64,000 nt of DNA from GCA-002282575 sp964646525 (lineage in GTDB: Bacteria > Pseudomonadota > Gammaproteobacteria > Thiomicrospirales > Thiomicrospiraceae), in assembly GCA_964646525.1 (NCBI GenBank), contig CAZYER010000002.1:39358-103357 (forward strand). The letters run 5' to 3'. A program made the translations under genes and the position numbers. The notes under the pieces were generated by a model. The model was not told the origin of the DNA, ran no database searches, and worked only from the letters and a program-made list of their open reading frames with translations. This document shows positions 23,355 to 32,764 of the stretch, in pieces (the stretch's first letter is position 1; each line of letters starts with the position of its first letter).

Positions 23355-25916
23355 TTATTCTGCATCTGCTTTTTTACGTGCCCGAGTCGTTTTAGGTTTA
23401 GCTGCTACCGCTTCACCCTCAACCGCTACTGCCTTTTTGCGTGTCGTTTTAGGCTTTGTTGTTGCCGCTTCTGCAGCATCACTTGATGATTTCGCCGTTG
23501 TCTTCTTCGTTGTACTCGCCTTCTTCGGTGCAGCCGCTTTTTTAGCCAGTGCTTTCGCCGAGGTTTTACCCCGTCCACGCATGGGTTTACTGGGCGCTTC
23601 TGCCAAACGACGTAAGCATTCTTCTAGCGTTAAATCATGCGGGTTTTCGGTTTTCGCAATCTTGGCGTTGATCTTGTTCACCGTATCAGCAATGTAAGGT
23701 CCCCACTGTCCATTGAGAATTTGAATGTCTGTGCCTTCAAACTTTTTCACTACTTTATTGGCTTCTTGCTCAAGCTTAGCTTGCACCAAAGCACTGGCTT
23801 CTTCCAAAGTAATATCCAGCGGATCAAAACCTTTCAGTGTGACATTCAACTTACCTGCCTGAATATAAAGCCCAAAAGGACCACGCTTGACCACCAGCGG
23901 TGTGCCTGCCTCAACGGCAAACAGCGTACCGTCGCTGCTGTAGGCCGATAAAATGTCTGTGGTTGCACCTAAGTCACGCGGCAACTTGAATAAATCTAAT
24001 GCCTCTTCCAATTTAATGGTGTCCATACGCTGCGTGTTACGCAGACTGGCATAAACGGGTTTTTCACCAGACTCTTCTTCATTAGCACCCAATTGGGCGA
24101 AAGCACCAAAACGCCCCATACGCACAGAGACAGGCTTGCCAGAAACTGGATCGACACCCAATTCTCGCGCTTGCGATACTTCCGCACGCGAAATATGCTC
24201 CGCGGCTTCCACTTGGGTATGAAAGGGTTGATAAAACTGAGCTACCGTTTCACGCCATTCGGCTTTGCCTTCGGCAACCGTATCAAACTGACCTTCCATA
24301 CGAGCGGTAAACTGATAGTCAATCACCTCTGGGAAGTGGGCGATAAGGAAGTCCGTGACAATGCCGGCAATATCGGTTGGGAAGAGTTTGTTTTTTTCAC
24401 TGCCCGTTAGCTCGGTTTGTTCCGTTTGACTAATCTGCCCTGCTTCGAGAGACAATAGTGTCAACTGACGGGGCGTGCCTTCACGGTCCTCTTTCACCAC
24501 ATAGCCACGATCTTGCACCGTTGAAATGGTCGGCGCATAGGTCGAGGGACGCCCAATGCCCATTTCTTCCAGTGCTTTGACTAATGCCGCTTCGTGAAAA
24601 CGCGCAGGCGGGCGAGTAAAGGTCTCTTTTGCCATGGCCGCTTGCAGTTGTAACGTCTGACCAACTTGCATCGGCGGCAAACGTCCTTCGTCTTTGTCAT
24701 CCTCTTCGCTGCGATCATCGTAGGCACGAATAAAACCATCAAATAACAAGACTTCACCCTTGGCAACCAGCGACTCATTCGGTAATTCGCTGATGCTAAT
24801 TTCAGCGGTGGTGCGTTCAAACTTAGCCTCGGCCATTTGGCTAGCTAGGGTGCGTTTCCAAATGAGTTGATAGAGTCGCTGTTCATTGCGCTCACCATCG
24901 ACCATGTCTTTGGACAAATCAGTTGGGCGAATGGCCTCATGCGCTTCTTGCGCGCCAGCAGATTTAGTTTTGTATTTACGCACTTGGTGGTATTGCTCAC
25001 CAAAACGGTCGCGAATGACATTACCCGCCTGTCCAAGCGCAATATCGGACAAATTCACCGAATCGGTACGCATATAAGTAATTTTGCCCGACTCATACAA
25101 GCGCTGGGCAATGGTCATGGTTTGTTTGACGGAAAAACCCAGCTTTTGTGCCGCTTCTTGCTGCAAGGTCGAAGTGGTAAAGGGGGGACGCGGACTGCGA
25201 CTGGCGGGCTTGGCTTCTAAACTGATCACACTAAAGGTCGAAGCCGACATCGCTTGCAAAAAGCTCTCAGCACTCTGCACATCGGCTAAATCTTTGTTGC
25301 GTTTTGCTGCAAACGCCAAATTATCAGCTAACAAGCTGGCCGCTAGCCGAAAACTGGCTTGTGGTTGAAAGGCTTGAATCTCACGCTCGCGCTCGACAAT
25401 TAATCGCACTGCCACCGACTGCACTCGCCCTGCTGACAAGCCTGTGCGCACTTTTTTCCACAACACAGGAGACAGCTCAAAACCAACCAAACGATCGACC
25501 ACACGACGCGCTTGCTGGGCATCAACTAGATGCACATCCAGCGTACGCGGATTGGTTACCGCCTGCTCAATCGCAGGCTTGGTAATTTCATGAAACACAA
25601 TACGTTTGGTCGAATCAACGGGCAAGTTTAATGCCTGAGCCAAATGCCACGCAATCGCCTCTCCTTCGCGATCCTCGTCCGTTGCCAGCCAAACGGCATC
25701 CGCCTCTTTCGCTAACTTTTTCAGCTCAGACACCACCGATTTTTTGTCGGCTGACACCTCATAAGCAGGCGTAAAGCTCTGCAAGTCAATCCCCATGCCT
25801 TTTTTAGGCAAATCGCGAATATGACCAAAGCTAGAACATACCGTAAAGTCTTTGCCTAAGTATTTTTCAATCGTTTTGGCCTTAGCAGGTGACTCGACGA
25901 TGACCAGATGTTTCAT
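23355..25916 (-). CDS. topA: DNA topoisomerase I
   Basis: 853 aa. The TOPRIM domain (residues 1-~140) has VIVESPAKAKTIEKYLG and ATDEDREGEAIAWHL; the catalytic tyrosine is in ITYMRTDSVNLS. The C-terminal region has DNA-binding repeats of the type GRFGAFAQLG / GPFGLYIQAGK. It has none of the tetracysteine zinc fingers of E. coli TopA: only one cysteine lies in the C-terminal third. It ends in a ~70-residue Lys/Ala/Thr-rich basic tail. It relaxes negative supercoils and lies 15 nt downstream of dprA. Confidence 0.95.
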   Translation of the reverse strand: MKHLVIVESPAKAKTIEKYLGKDFTVCSSFGHIRDLPKKGMGIDLQSFTPAYEVSADKKSVVSELKKLAKEADAVWLATDEDREGEAIAWHLAQALNLPVDSTKRIVFHEITKPAIEQAVTNPRTLDVHLVDAQQARRVVDRLVGFELSPVLWKKVRTGLSAGRVQSVAVRLIVEREREIQAFQPQASFRLAASLLADNLAFAAKRNKDLADVQSAESFLQAMSASTFSVISLEAKPASRSPRPPFTTSTLQQEAAQKLGFSVKQTMTIAQRLYESGKITYMRTDSVNLSDIALGQAGNVIRDRFGEQYHQVRKYKTKSAGAQEAHEAIRPTDLSKDMVDGERNEQRLYQLIWKRTLASQMAEAKFERTTAEISISELPNESLVAKGEVLLFDGFIRAYDDRSEEDDKDEGRLPPMQVGQTLQLQAAMAKETFTRPPARFHEAALVKALEEMGIGRPSTYAPTISTVQDRGYVVKEDREGTPRQLTLLSLEAGQISQTEQTELTGSEKNKLFPTDIAGIVTDFLIAHFPEVIDYQFTARMEGQFDTVAEGKAEWRETVAQFYQPFHTQVEAAEHISRAEVSQARELGVDPVSGKPVSVRMGRFGAFAQLGANEEESGEKPVYASLRNTQRMDTIKLEEALDLFKLPRDLGATTDILSAYSSDGTLFAVEAGTPLVVKRGPFGLYIQAGKLNVTLKGFDPLDITLEEASALVQAKLEQEANKVVKKFEGTDIQILNGQWGPYIADTVNKINAKIAKTENPHDLTLEECLRRLAEAPSKPMRGRGKTSAKALAKKAAAPKKASTTKKTTAKSSSDAAEAATTKPKTTRKKAVAVEGEAVAAKPKTTRARKKADAE

Positions 25917-25931
25917 TTAAGACGCGCTCCT

Positions 25932-27029
25932 TCAGCGAATACGGGCAATTTTATTGCCTCCATAGTTTTCAACGCTATCAGAGATTTCAAGTTCCATCAA
26001 GAGGGAAGCGAATTCTGATGCTGATAATTGACAATTCACCATCAGCTCATCCGCACTGATCGGATCGTAAGGAATCTGCTTTAACAAGGCTAGAGCCGTT
26101 GGCGACAAGTGAGCAAAATCAGTGTCCGATGGCGAGGCTGGTTGCACATAACGACGCAGCTGCGGCGCTAACTCGCTCAGCATGTCTTGCACCGTTTCCG
26201 TCAATTTAGCCTGACCTTTTTTTATTAAGGCATGACAGCCTTTTGCCAAAGGATTATGAATTGATCCTGGAATGGCGAAGACTTCTCGACCCTGTTCTAA
26301 CGCCAGCCCAGCGGTAATCAACGAGCCAGATGCCTCAGCCGCTTCCACCACCAACACCCCCAGCGACAAGCCAGAAATGATACGATTACGCTGAGGAAAG
26401 TGCCAATGATCGGCACGCGCACCCAAGGGAAACTCACTCAACATTAATCCAGAAGCAACGATCGATTCAGCCAGCGATTTATTACGTGCTGGATACACTA
26501 AATCAACGCCCGTACCCACCACCGCAATGGTCTGCCCCTGATGAGCCGCCAAAGCGCCTGCATGGGCTGCCGCATCAATACCGCCCGCGAGTCCACTGGT
26601 TACACACAACCCCGACTCTGCCAGTCCTTGTGCGAACTCAAAAGCGATTTTATGTCCGCCGCTAGTGGCGTTGCGACTACCGACCAAAGCGATTTGTGGT
26701 GCAGAAAGCAAACTGACATCACCTCGTGCCCATAACACAGGTGGCAAATCATCAATTCGAGCCAACAAAGGCGGATAATCAACATCATCCCACCATAACA
26801 GGCGATGCTGTTGTGGTGCGCGCGCCAACCATTCGAGTTGCTGATCGGCCTGCTGCCAATTCGCCTTCCAACCACTGGGCATTCCCCAGTGTTGCTGTTG
26901 CGCACTACTGGCCGATAATAAGTCAACCGCACTGCCAGCGAGAGACATCAACTGTAAAAAAGCTTTTCGTCCAATACCGTTACTGAGATAGACCGCTAAT
27001 CGTGCTCGATTTTCTGGTTCACTGATCAT
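25932..27029 (-). CDS. dprA: DNA-processing protein DprA
   Basis: 365 aa from ATG 27029, preferred because GGAG lies about 11 nt upstream; a GTG at 27047 is also in frame. The Rossmann-like core contains VGSRNATSGG, SGLAGGIDAAAH, GTGVDLVYPARN, FPQRNRIISGLS and EASGSLITAGLALEQGREVFAIPG. A C-terminal winged-helix region (~300-365) follows. It loads RecA on incoming single-stranded DNA in natural transformation. It is divergent from def. Confidence 0.94.
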   Translation of the reverse strand: MISEPENRARLAVYLSNGIGRKAFLQLMSLAGSAVDLLSASSAQQQHWGMPSGWKANWQQADQQLEWLARAPQQHRLLWWDDVDYPPLLARIDDLPPVLWARGDVSLLSAPQIALVGSRNATSGGHKIAFEFAQGLAESGLCVTSGLAGGIDAAAHAGALAAHQGQTIAVVGTGVDLVYPARNKSLAESIVASGLMLSEFPLGARADHWHFPQRNRIISGLSLGVLVVEAAEASGSLITAGLALEQGREVFAIPGSIHNPLAKGCHALIKKGQAKLTETVQDMLSELAPQLRRYVQPASPSDTDFAHLSPTALALLKQIPYDPISADELMVNCQLSASEFASLLMELEISDSVENYGGNKIARIR

Positions 27030-27109
27030 TCGCAGGTCTATCTCCACTGTTTTATTGCATTTATGACATATAATAAGACAAAAAATGTTTGCGAAAAGGA
27101 AAATTTTCC

Positions 27110-27613
27110 ATGTTGCTGGACATCGTCCTCCATCCCGATGAGCGTTTACGCGTTCACTGTACCCCTGTTAGCGCAATGAGTGACAAGCTGGATCAGCTAC
27201 TCAACCATATGTTCGACACCATGTACGATGCCGAAGGTGTTGGCTTAGCCTCCACGCAAGTCGGTGAAAATCAGCGCTTTTGCGTTGTCGATGTATCCGA
27301 AGATCGCAGTAAGCCGTTGGTGTTAATCAATCCTGAAATTGTTGATCACAAAAACACCATCACTTGGAAGGAAGGCTGTTTGTCCATTCCCGATGTTTCC
27401 GCTGAAATCATTCGACCGAAAAATATTTTGGTGCGTGCATTGGATCGCGATTTCAAACCCATTGAGTTCGAGGCGGATGATTTGCTATCGGTTTGTATTC
27501 AACATGAAATTGACCATTTGGATGGTAAGTTATTTATCGACCATCTTTCACCCTTGAAACGTCGTCGTTTGATGGAAAAATACGCCAAACAACAAAAGGC
27601 ACAATCGGCATGA
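27110..27613 (+). CDS. def: peptide deformylase
   Basis: 167 aa from ATG 27110, with AAAAGGA about 9 nt upstream. The metal motifs are EGCLSIP and QHEIDHLDG. The first motif reads GVGLASTQVG (Ser in place of the usual second Ala). It removes the N-terminal formyl group from new proteins. The pairing with fmt is standard: one adds the formyl group, the other removes it. TATAAT at 27069-27074 is a likely -10 box. Confidence 0.96.
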   Translation: MLLDIVLHPDERLRVHCTPVSAMSDKLDQLLNHMFDTMYDAEGVGLASTQVGENQRFCVVDVSEDRSKPLVLINPEIVDHKNTITWKEGCLSIPDVSAEIIRPKNILVRALDRDFKPIEFEADDLLSVCIQHEIDHLDGKLFIDHLSPLKRRRLMEKYAKQQKAQSA

Positions 27614-27624
27614 GGGAATCGCTA

Positions 27625-27648
27625 CAAAACCCACTGAGTGGTTTTTTT
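27625..27648 (+). terminator. short intrinsic terminator after def
   Basis: AAAACC-CAC-TGA-GTG-GTTTTTTT: a small stem with a run of seven Ts, 12 nt after the def stop. It implies that fmt, 150 nt downstream, may have its own promoter. The rest of 27649-27764 shows nothing recognisable. Confidence 0.55.
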
Positions 27649-27764
27649 CGCTTTCCTAAATTTATTTCACCTCTGGTGGAAAGGTTAAATTCAAACTATT
27701 ATTTGGAATTATCGTGCATCCCTTCCCCCAGACCCCCAACCCTTAGCAGTTTTGAGAGGTTCTC

Positions 27765-28697
27765 GTGAGTCTAAGTATTATTTTTGCGGGCACACCTGAA
27801 TTTGCTACTTACCCCTTACAAACCTTACTGAATAGCGAACATCAAGTGGTGGCGGTTTTCACTCAGCCAGACCGTCCTGCAGGGCGAGGTAATAAACTGA
27901 CACCACCGCCCGTTAAAATCTTGGCCGAACAACACAGCATCCCCGTGCATCAACCGCTGTCACTTAAAACGGCAGAATCTCAGGCACTCATCGCTCAGTA
28001 CCAGGCGGATGTGATGGTGGTGGTGGCTTATGGCTTGCTCTTGCCTCAAGCGGTATTGGATTTACCGCGCTACGGCTGCTTGAACATTCATGGTTCGTTA
28101 TTACCACGCTGGCGTGGCGCTGCGCCAATTGCTCGGGCGATTCAAGCAGGTGATAAACAAACAGGCATCGACATTATGAAAATGGATGCGGGGTTAGACA
28201 CGGGAGATATTCTAGCGCGAGCGGTATTACCCATTTTAGCCTCTGACACGCAACAACAGGTACATGATAGCCTAGCCCCAATGGGCGCTCAGTTGCTTAT
28301 TAATGTGCTCAGCGATTTACCGCTGTTCCTCGCTCAAGCCAAACCTCAACCCAGTGAAGGTATCTGCTACGCCCACAAGCTAACCAAAGCGGAAGGTAAG
28401 ATTGATTGGACGCAAAGCGCGACGCAAATTGTGCGTAACATTCGTGCTTTTGCACCTTGGCCAGGCAGTTTTTGTTATTGGGGCGAGCACCTACTTAAAG
28501 TTGGCATGGCGGAAGTGGTGAATGAGCAGAGCAAGCAAGCGCCAGGCAGTGTATTGGGGCTAACAGAGCAAGGCCTATTAGTGAATACGGCAGATGGCAT
28601 TATTGCTCTACAACAACTACAACGCACCGGCGGAAAAATGCTTCCTGTGCAGGAGTTTAGCAAAGGCTTCGACTTAACAGGACAAATACTCAACTAA
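27765..28697 (+). CDS. fmt: methionyl-tRNA formyltransferase
   Basis: 310 aa with a GTG start at 27765 and AGAGG upstream. The formyl-transfer core (residues 1-~190) has IIFAGTPEFA, the catalytic LNIHGSLLPRWRGAAPI and DAGLDTGDIL. The C-terminal tRNA-binding domain follows (KIDWTQSATQIVRNIRAF). The stop overlaps the rsmB start by one base (TAATG). Confidence 0.96.
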   Translation: MSLSIIFAGTPEFATYPLQTLLNSEHQVVAVFTQPDRPAGRGNKLTPPPVKILAEQHSIPVHQPLSLKTAESQALIAQYQADVMVVVAYGLLLPQAVLDLPRYGCLNIHGSLLPRWRGAAPIARAIQAGDKQTGIDIMKMDAGLDTGDILARAVLPILASDTQQQVHDSLAPMGAQLLINVLSDLPLFLAQAKPQPSEGICYAHKLTKAEGKIDWTQSATQIVRNIRAFAPWPGSFCYWGEHLLKVGMAEVVNEQSKQAPGSVLGLTEQGLLVNTADGIIALQQLQRTGGKMLPVQEFSKGFDLTGQILN

Positions 28698-30013
28698 TGA
28701 AAACACCTGTAAGCGCCCGTCGCCTCGCCTTCGATATGCTGATGGCCGTGATTGCCGATAACGAATCGTTATCGGCGGTATCACCCCGCTTATTACCGCG
28801 TTTAAGCGAGGGGCGAGACAGAGCCTTTGCCTACCGCTTAACGCTAGACACCTTGCGCCAACTCAATCGTTTGGCTTGGATGCGCGACCAACTATTGGAA
28901 CGCCCTTTCAAAGGCAAAGACATGGACATTGCCGTGCTCATGTTGTTGGGGCTGGCACAGCTGTGTGACGAATCTCTTGCGGTTCATGCCAGTCTGAATG
29001 AAACGGTTGAATTGGCACGAGGGTTTAAGAAAAAGCCTTGGGCAGTGGGTGTTGTGAACGCCGTGTTACGCAATTTTCAACGTCAGCAAAGCGAATTAAC
29101 GCAAAAAGCCAACCAGCAAGCAGCCTTATCAACGGCTCATCCTGCGTGGTTTATCCAGCAACTGCAACAAGCCTATCCCGAACACTGGCAAAGCATTTGC
29201 CAAGCGAATAATGAGCCTGCCGCGCTCTGTCTTCGCCTAAAACCGCACTACGATGTTGAAAACTATCTCCATCAACTTCCTGAATCACTTGAAGCACAAG
29301 CACACCCGAACTTATCTCATGCTGTGTTACTGGATAGCACCGATGTCACGCAATTGCCTGGCTTTGATGAAGGCTGGTTCAGTGTGCAAGATGCCAGTGC
29401 ACAATGGGCAGGTCATTTGCTACAACCCCAAGCGAATGAACGCATTTTAGATGCCTGCGCTGCACCTGGAGGCAAAACCACCCATTTATTAGAACTGTGC
29501 CATAACCAATGTGACTTGACTGCTTTAGATATTGAAGCCAGTCGTCTAAAGCGCATCCAAGAAAACTTAACCCGCTTACAGCTCAACGCAAGCCTTATGG
29601 TTGCCGATGCCGCCGACACATCATCTTGGTGGGATGGACAACAATTTGACGCAATATTGCTGGATGCACCCTGTTCAGCAACGGGTATTATTCGCCGTCA
29701 TCCGGATATTAAATGGCACAGAAAACCAGCCGACATTCGTGTTCTGAATGAAACACAAGCCAGACTGCTAGATCAGTTATGGCTATTGGTGAAGCCAGCT
29801 GGCAGGTTCTTGTATGCTACCTGCTCCGTTTTACCCAGCGAGAACACTGAACAAATAAAGGCATTTTTAAGCCGTACATCAGATGCCCAGTTAATACCAA
29901 CCCCGATCACAGATGCACTGGACACTGGATTTGGTCAGCAACTTCTGCCCAGTCACTGTCGCGGTGGCGATGGTTTCTTCTATGCCTTACTGGTGAAACA
30001 AGGAAGTCACTAA
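28697..30013 (+). CDS. rsmB: 16S rRNA m5C967 methyltransferase RsmB
   Basis: 438 aa. An NusB-like RNA-binding domain occupies residues 1-~135. The SAM-dependent methyltransferase domain follows, with DACAAPGGKTTHLLEL, the catalytic LDAPCSATGIIRRHPDIKW and YATCSVLPSENTEQI. It overlaps fmt and the following DUF4390 gene by one base each. Confidence 0.95.
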   Translation: MKTPVSARRLAFDMLMAVIADNESLSAVSPRLLPRLSEGRDRAFAYRLTLDTLRQLNRLAWMRDQLLERPFKGKDMDIAVLMLLGLAQLCDESLAVHASLNETVELARGFKKKPWAVGVVNAVLRNFQRQQSELTQKANQQAALSTAHPAWFIQQLQQAYPEHWQSICQANNEPAALCLRLKPHYDVENYLHQLPESLEAQAHPNLSHAVLLDSTDVTQLPGFDEGWFSVQDASAQWAGHLLQPQANERILDACAAPGGKTTHLLELCHNQCDLTALDIEASRLKRIQENLTRLQLNASLMVADAADTSSWWDGQQFDAILLDAPCSATGIIRRHPDIKWHRKPADIRVLNETQARLLDQLWLLVKPAGRFLYATCSVLPSENTEQIKAFLSRTSDAQLIPTPITDALDTGFGQQLLPSHCRGGDGFFYALLVKQGSH

Positions 30014-30567
30014 TGCGTTATGGGTTATGGTTGTTATTGATCTTGTTGAGCAGCTTTCGCCCGCTTTGGGCTGAAGTGACACGCGCCACACCCTTAATGC
30101 CCAGCATTCAAGGACAACAGCTGGTAGTAGATGGACAGGTCACACTCGGCATGACACTAACGATGGAGAAAGCCCTGCTGCATGGCATTGCGGTGGAATA
30201 CAGCATTCAAGTGAAGCTGATTGATCCCGAACGCTGGTTTTGGCAAAACACCCTAGCCAGCAAAAAAATGCGTATACGTCTTTCCTACGACCCCTTAAAA
30301 CAAACTTATTTGCTCAGCAACCTCACCCTATCGCGTTTAAATACCGATCGAGACTTATCGCGAGCCCTCACGACACTAGGTTCGATTCAGAGTTTTCCCT
30401 TAATCGGTATTGAAAAGCTTGAAGCAAATAAAGCCTATGCTCTGCAATTAGAAGTGCGTCTGGAAAGAGAAAGCCTGCCCAACGCATTGCGTCTTTCCAG
30501 CCTACTTGACAGTGAATGGCGAGTAAACTTAAGCGGACATCAACAACCTTGGACTTATCAACCATGA
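30013..30567 (+). CDS. DUF4390-family exported protein
   Basis: 184 aa. A signal peptide or anchor (MRYGLWLLLILLSSFRPLWA) precedes a beta-rich domain (VDGQVTLGMTLTMEKALLHGIAVEY). DUF4390 proteins are regularly encoded between rsmB and ntrY in beta- and gammaproteobacteria, and have no established biochemical role. Position suggests a link to NtrY sensing. The stop overlaps ntrY by 4 nt. Confidence 0.8.
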   Translation: MRYGLWLLLILLSSFRPLWAEVTRATPLMPSIQGQQLVVDGQVTLGMTLTMEKALLHGIAVEYSIQVKLIDPERWFWQNTLASKKMRIRLSYDPLKQTYLLSNLTLSRLNTDRDLSRALTTLGSIQSFPLIGIEKLEANKAYALQLEVRLERESLPNALRLSSLLDSEWRVNLSGHQQPWTYQP

Positions 30568-32762
30568 AACGGCTTAGAGATAAGTTTAAACCCTACCGAT
30601 TTGTTTTGCTCATCGCTGTACTGTTGGTTTTTTCACTGATTCTGCTCAGTCAAAGCCTACAGACAGCTCAAGATTTTACCAACACTTATGGCGCCCTGTT
30701 ACTGATTAACCTACTGGGTGCTGTCACTCTGTTAGCATGGCTAGCGGTTAATATCTGGCAACTAAAACAAGATATTGCTCGTCAAACACCTGGCTCTAAA
30801 TTGCAAATTCGTCTGGTTGGTGTGCTTGCCTTACTGATTGGCATCCCCATGCTGGTTGCTTTCTTTTTTGCACGTCATGTTATTCATCAAAGTGTCGAAA
30901 ACTGGTTTGATACTCAAACAGAAGAAGTGCTACAAGACGCACTGACGCTCAGTCGCAGCCTACTCGACCTCAAAACACGCGATAGCCTCAATCGTTTGGA
31001 AGGACTGATTCAACTCAATAAAGAAGGACTGATTAGTCAACCGACTTTTACCTTGACAGCGCTGGCAGAAATGCTAGGAGATCGCAATACGGACATTACC
31101 CTCTTTTCTAGCGCAGGACAAATCATTGCTACTGCCAGTATTGACACCATTAACACCAATAATCTACTTCCCCAACCCTTACCCGAAAACATTCTACAAC
31201 AAGTCCGACAAGGCACACCTTATGCAGCTTTAGATGCTGACCCCTTATCAGACGGGACAGTAAGCAGCTTTATTCGCATTGTCTTACCTGTACGCGACCC
31301 TAATCAGCGCATTCCCACCATATTGCAAGCACAATTCCATTTGCCCGACGAACTGCGCCAGCAAACAGACCGCGTCAATCGAGCCAACGCCCAGTATCAA
31401 ACACTGGCTTTTTTACGCGAACCACTTAAAACCTCTGTCACCATTAACTTGGCGCTGGTGGTGTTACTGACATTACTTGGTGCCGTGCTAGCGGGCATTC
31501 AAGCGACGCGCAATTTTATTCGCCCTGTCAGCGAATTGACGCAAGGCGCGCGCAACATTGCCAAGGGCGATTATAGTCACCGCTTAGAAACCGATCGTCA
31601 TGACGAACTAGGTGATTTAATGCACACCTTCAATGACATGGCAGAGCAAATTCAAAGATCACGCGATGAATTACGTCGTAGCCAACTGACCGCTGAAGGT
31701 CAAAAACGTTATCTACAAATTCTGCTGAATCAAATTACTGCTGGTGTACTGACCTGTGATCCTAAACTACGCTTGCGTACTGCCAATAATGCCGCTGCCC
31801 GCTTACTCGGCACATCACTAGATAGTCAGCTGGGATTATCCCTAAGCGAACTGCTTGAAAAACACAGCCCGCTTTCTCCTTTTATTGAAGCCATCGAAAG
31901 TGCCGCTCAAGAGCTTGCTCCACAAAGTGAAAAAGCATGGGAAAACCAAATATCCATCGATGCTGCCGACAGTCGTCATATTTTGATGCTACGCATCAAC
32001 CGATTGCCAGATTTACTCCATACATCGGGCGGCTTGCTAGTTGTGTTTGACGATATTACCGCCATTGTTCAATCGCAACGCTACGCCGCTTGGCAAGATA
32101 TCGCCCGCAGGCTCGCCCATGAAATTAAAAACCCTTTAACGCCCATTCAATTGGCGGCTGACCGCATGCGTTATCGACTACTTGATCATCTTAACGAAGA
32201 AGATGCACGTATTCTTGACCGAGCCACCCATACCATTATTCAACAAGTCGATTCGATGAAGCGCTTGGTACAGGACTTTTCCGACTTTGCTAAAAGCCCG
32301 AAAGTACTCATGCAACAAATCGACCTCAACAACTTCATTCAAGATATGGCGATTATGTATCCAGTCACCGATAAACAACGTATGCGCATCCAGCTACAAC
32401 TCGACCATCAATGTCCTCATATCATCGCCGATTTGGGACGCCTGCGACAAATGTTTCACAACCTCATCAAAAACGCGATTGAAGCCAGTGAAAAAGAAGA
32501 AAACCCTAGCCTGATTATCAGTACGCAATGTGATAAAGAATATCTAAACTTAAGCTTTAGCGACAATGGTCCTGGTATTCCCGAAGACTTACGCCTGTGG
32601 ATTTTTGAACCCTATTCAACGAACAAACCCAAGGGAACAGGGCTAGGAATGGCTATTGTCAAACGCATCCTAGATGAACATCAGGCTAGCATCAGCATTG
32701 GCAGTAATGACCCACAAGGTGCTAGAATTAACGTTTCGTTTCCCCTCAACCCAAAAGGTTAG
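30564..32762 (+). CDS. ntrY: sensor histidine kinase NtrY
   Basis: 732 aa from ATG 30564, which overlaps the previous stop (ATGA). Three hydrophobic segments lie within the first ~110 residues and another at ~290-312. A HAMP domain follows (FIRPVSELTQGARNIAKGDY), then PAS (~385-500), the phosphoacceptor H-box LAHEIKNPLTPIQLAADRMR (His ~518), and a HATPase domain with NLIKNAIEAS and SDNGPGIPEDL. It is the inner-membrane sensor partner of NtrX, linked in other Proteobacteria to nitrogen, redox and envelope control. Confidence 0.92.
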   Translation: MKRLRDKFKPYRFVLLIAVLLVFSLILLSQSLQTAQDFTNTYGALLLINLLGAVTLLAWLAVNIWQLKQDIARQTPGSKLQIRLVGVLALLIGIPMLVAFFFARHVIHQSVENWFDTQTEEVLQDALTLSRSLLDLKTRDSLNRLEGLIQLNKEGLISQPTFTLTALAEMLGDRNTDITLFSSAGQIIATASIDTINTNNLLPQPLPENILQQVRQGTPYAALDADPLSDGTVSSFIRIVLPVRDPNQRIPTILQAQFHLPDELRQQTDRVNRANAQYQTLAFLREPLKTSVTINLALVVLLTLLGAVLAGIQATRNFIRPVSELTQGARNIAKGDYSHRLETDRHDELGDLMHTFNDMAEQIQRSRDELRRSQLTAEGQKRYLQILLNQITAGVLTCDPKLRLRTANNAAARLLGTSLDSQLGLSLSELLEKHSPLSPFIEAIESAAQELAPQSEKAWENQISIDAADSRHILMLRINRLPDLLHTSGGLLVVFDDITAIVQSQRYAAWQDIARRLAHEIKNPLTPIQLAADRMRYRLLDHLNEEDARILDRATHTIIQQVDSMKRLVQDFSDFAKSPKVLMQQIDLNNFIQDMAIMYPVTDKQRMRIQLQLDHQCPHIIADLGRLRQMFHNLIKNAIEASEKEENPSLIISTQCDKEYLNLSFSDNGPGIPEDLRLWIFEPYSTNKPKGTGLGMAIVKRILDEHQASISIGSNDPQGARINVSFPLNPKG

Positions 32763-32764
32763 TC

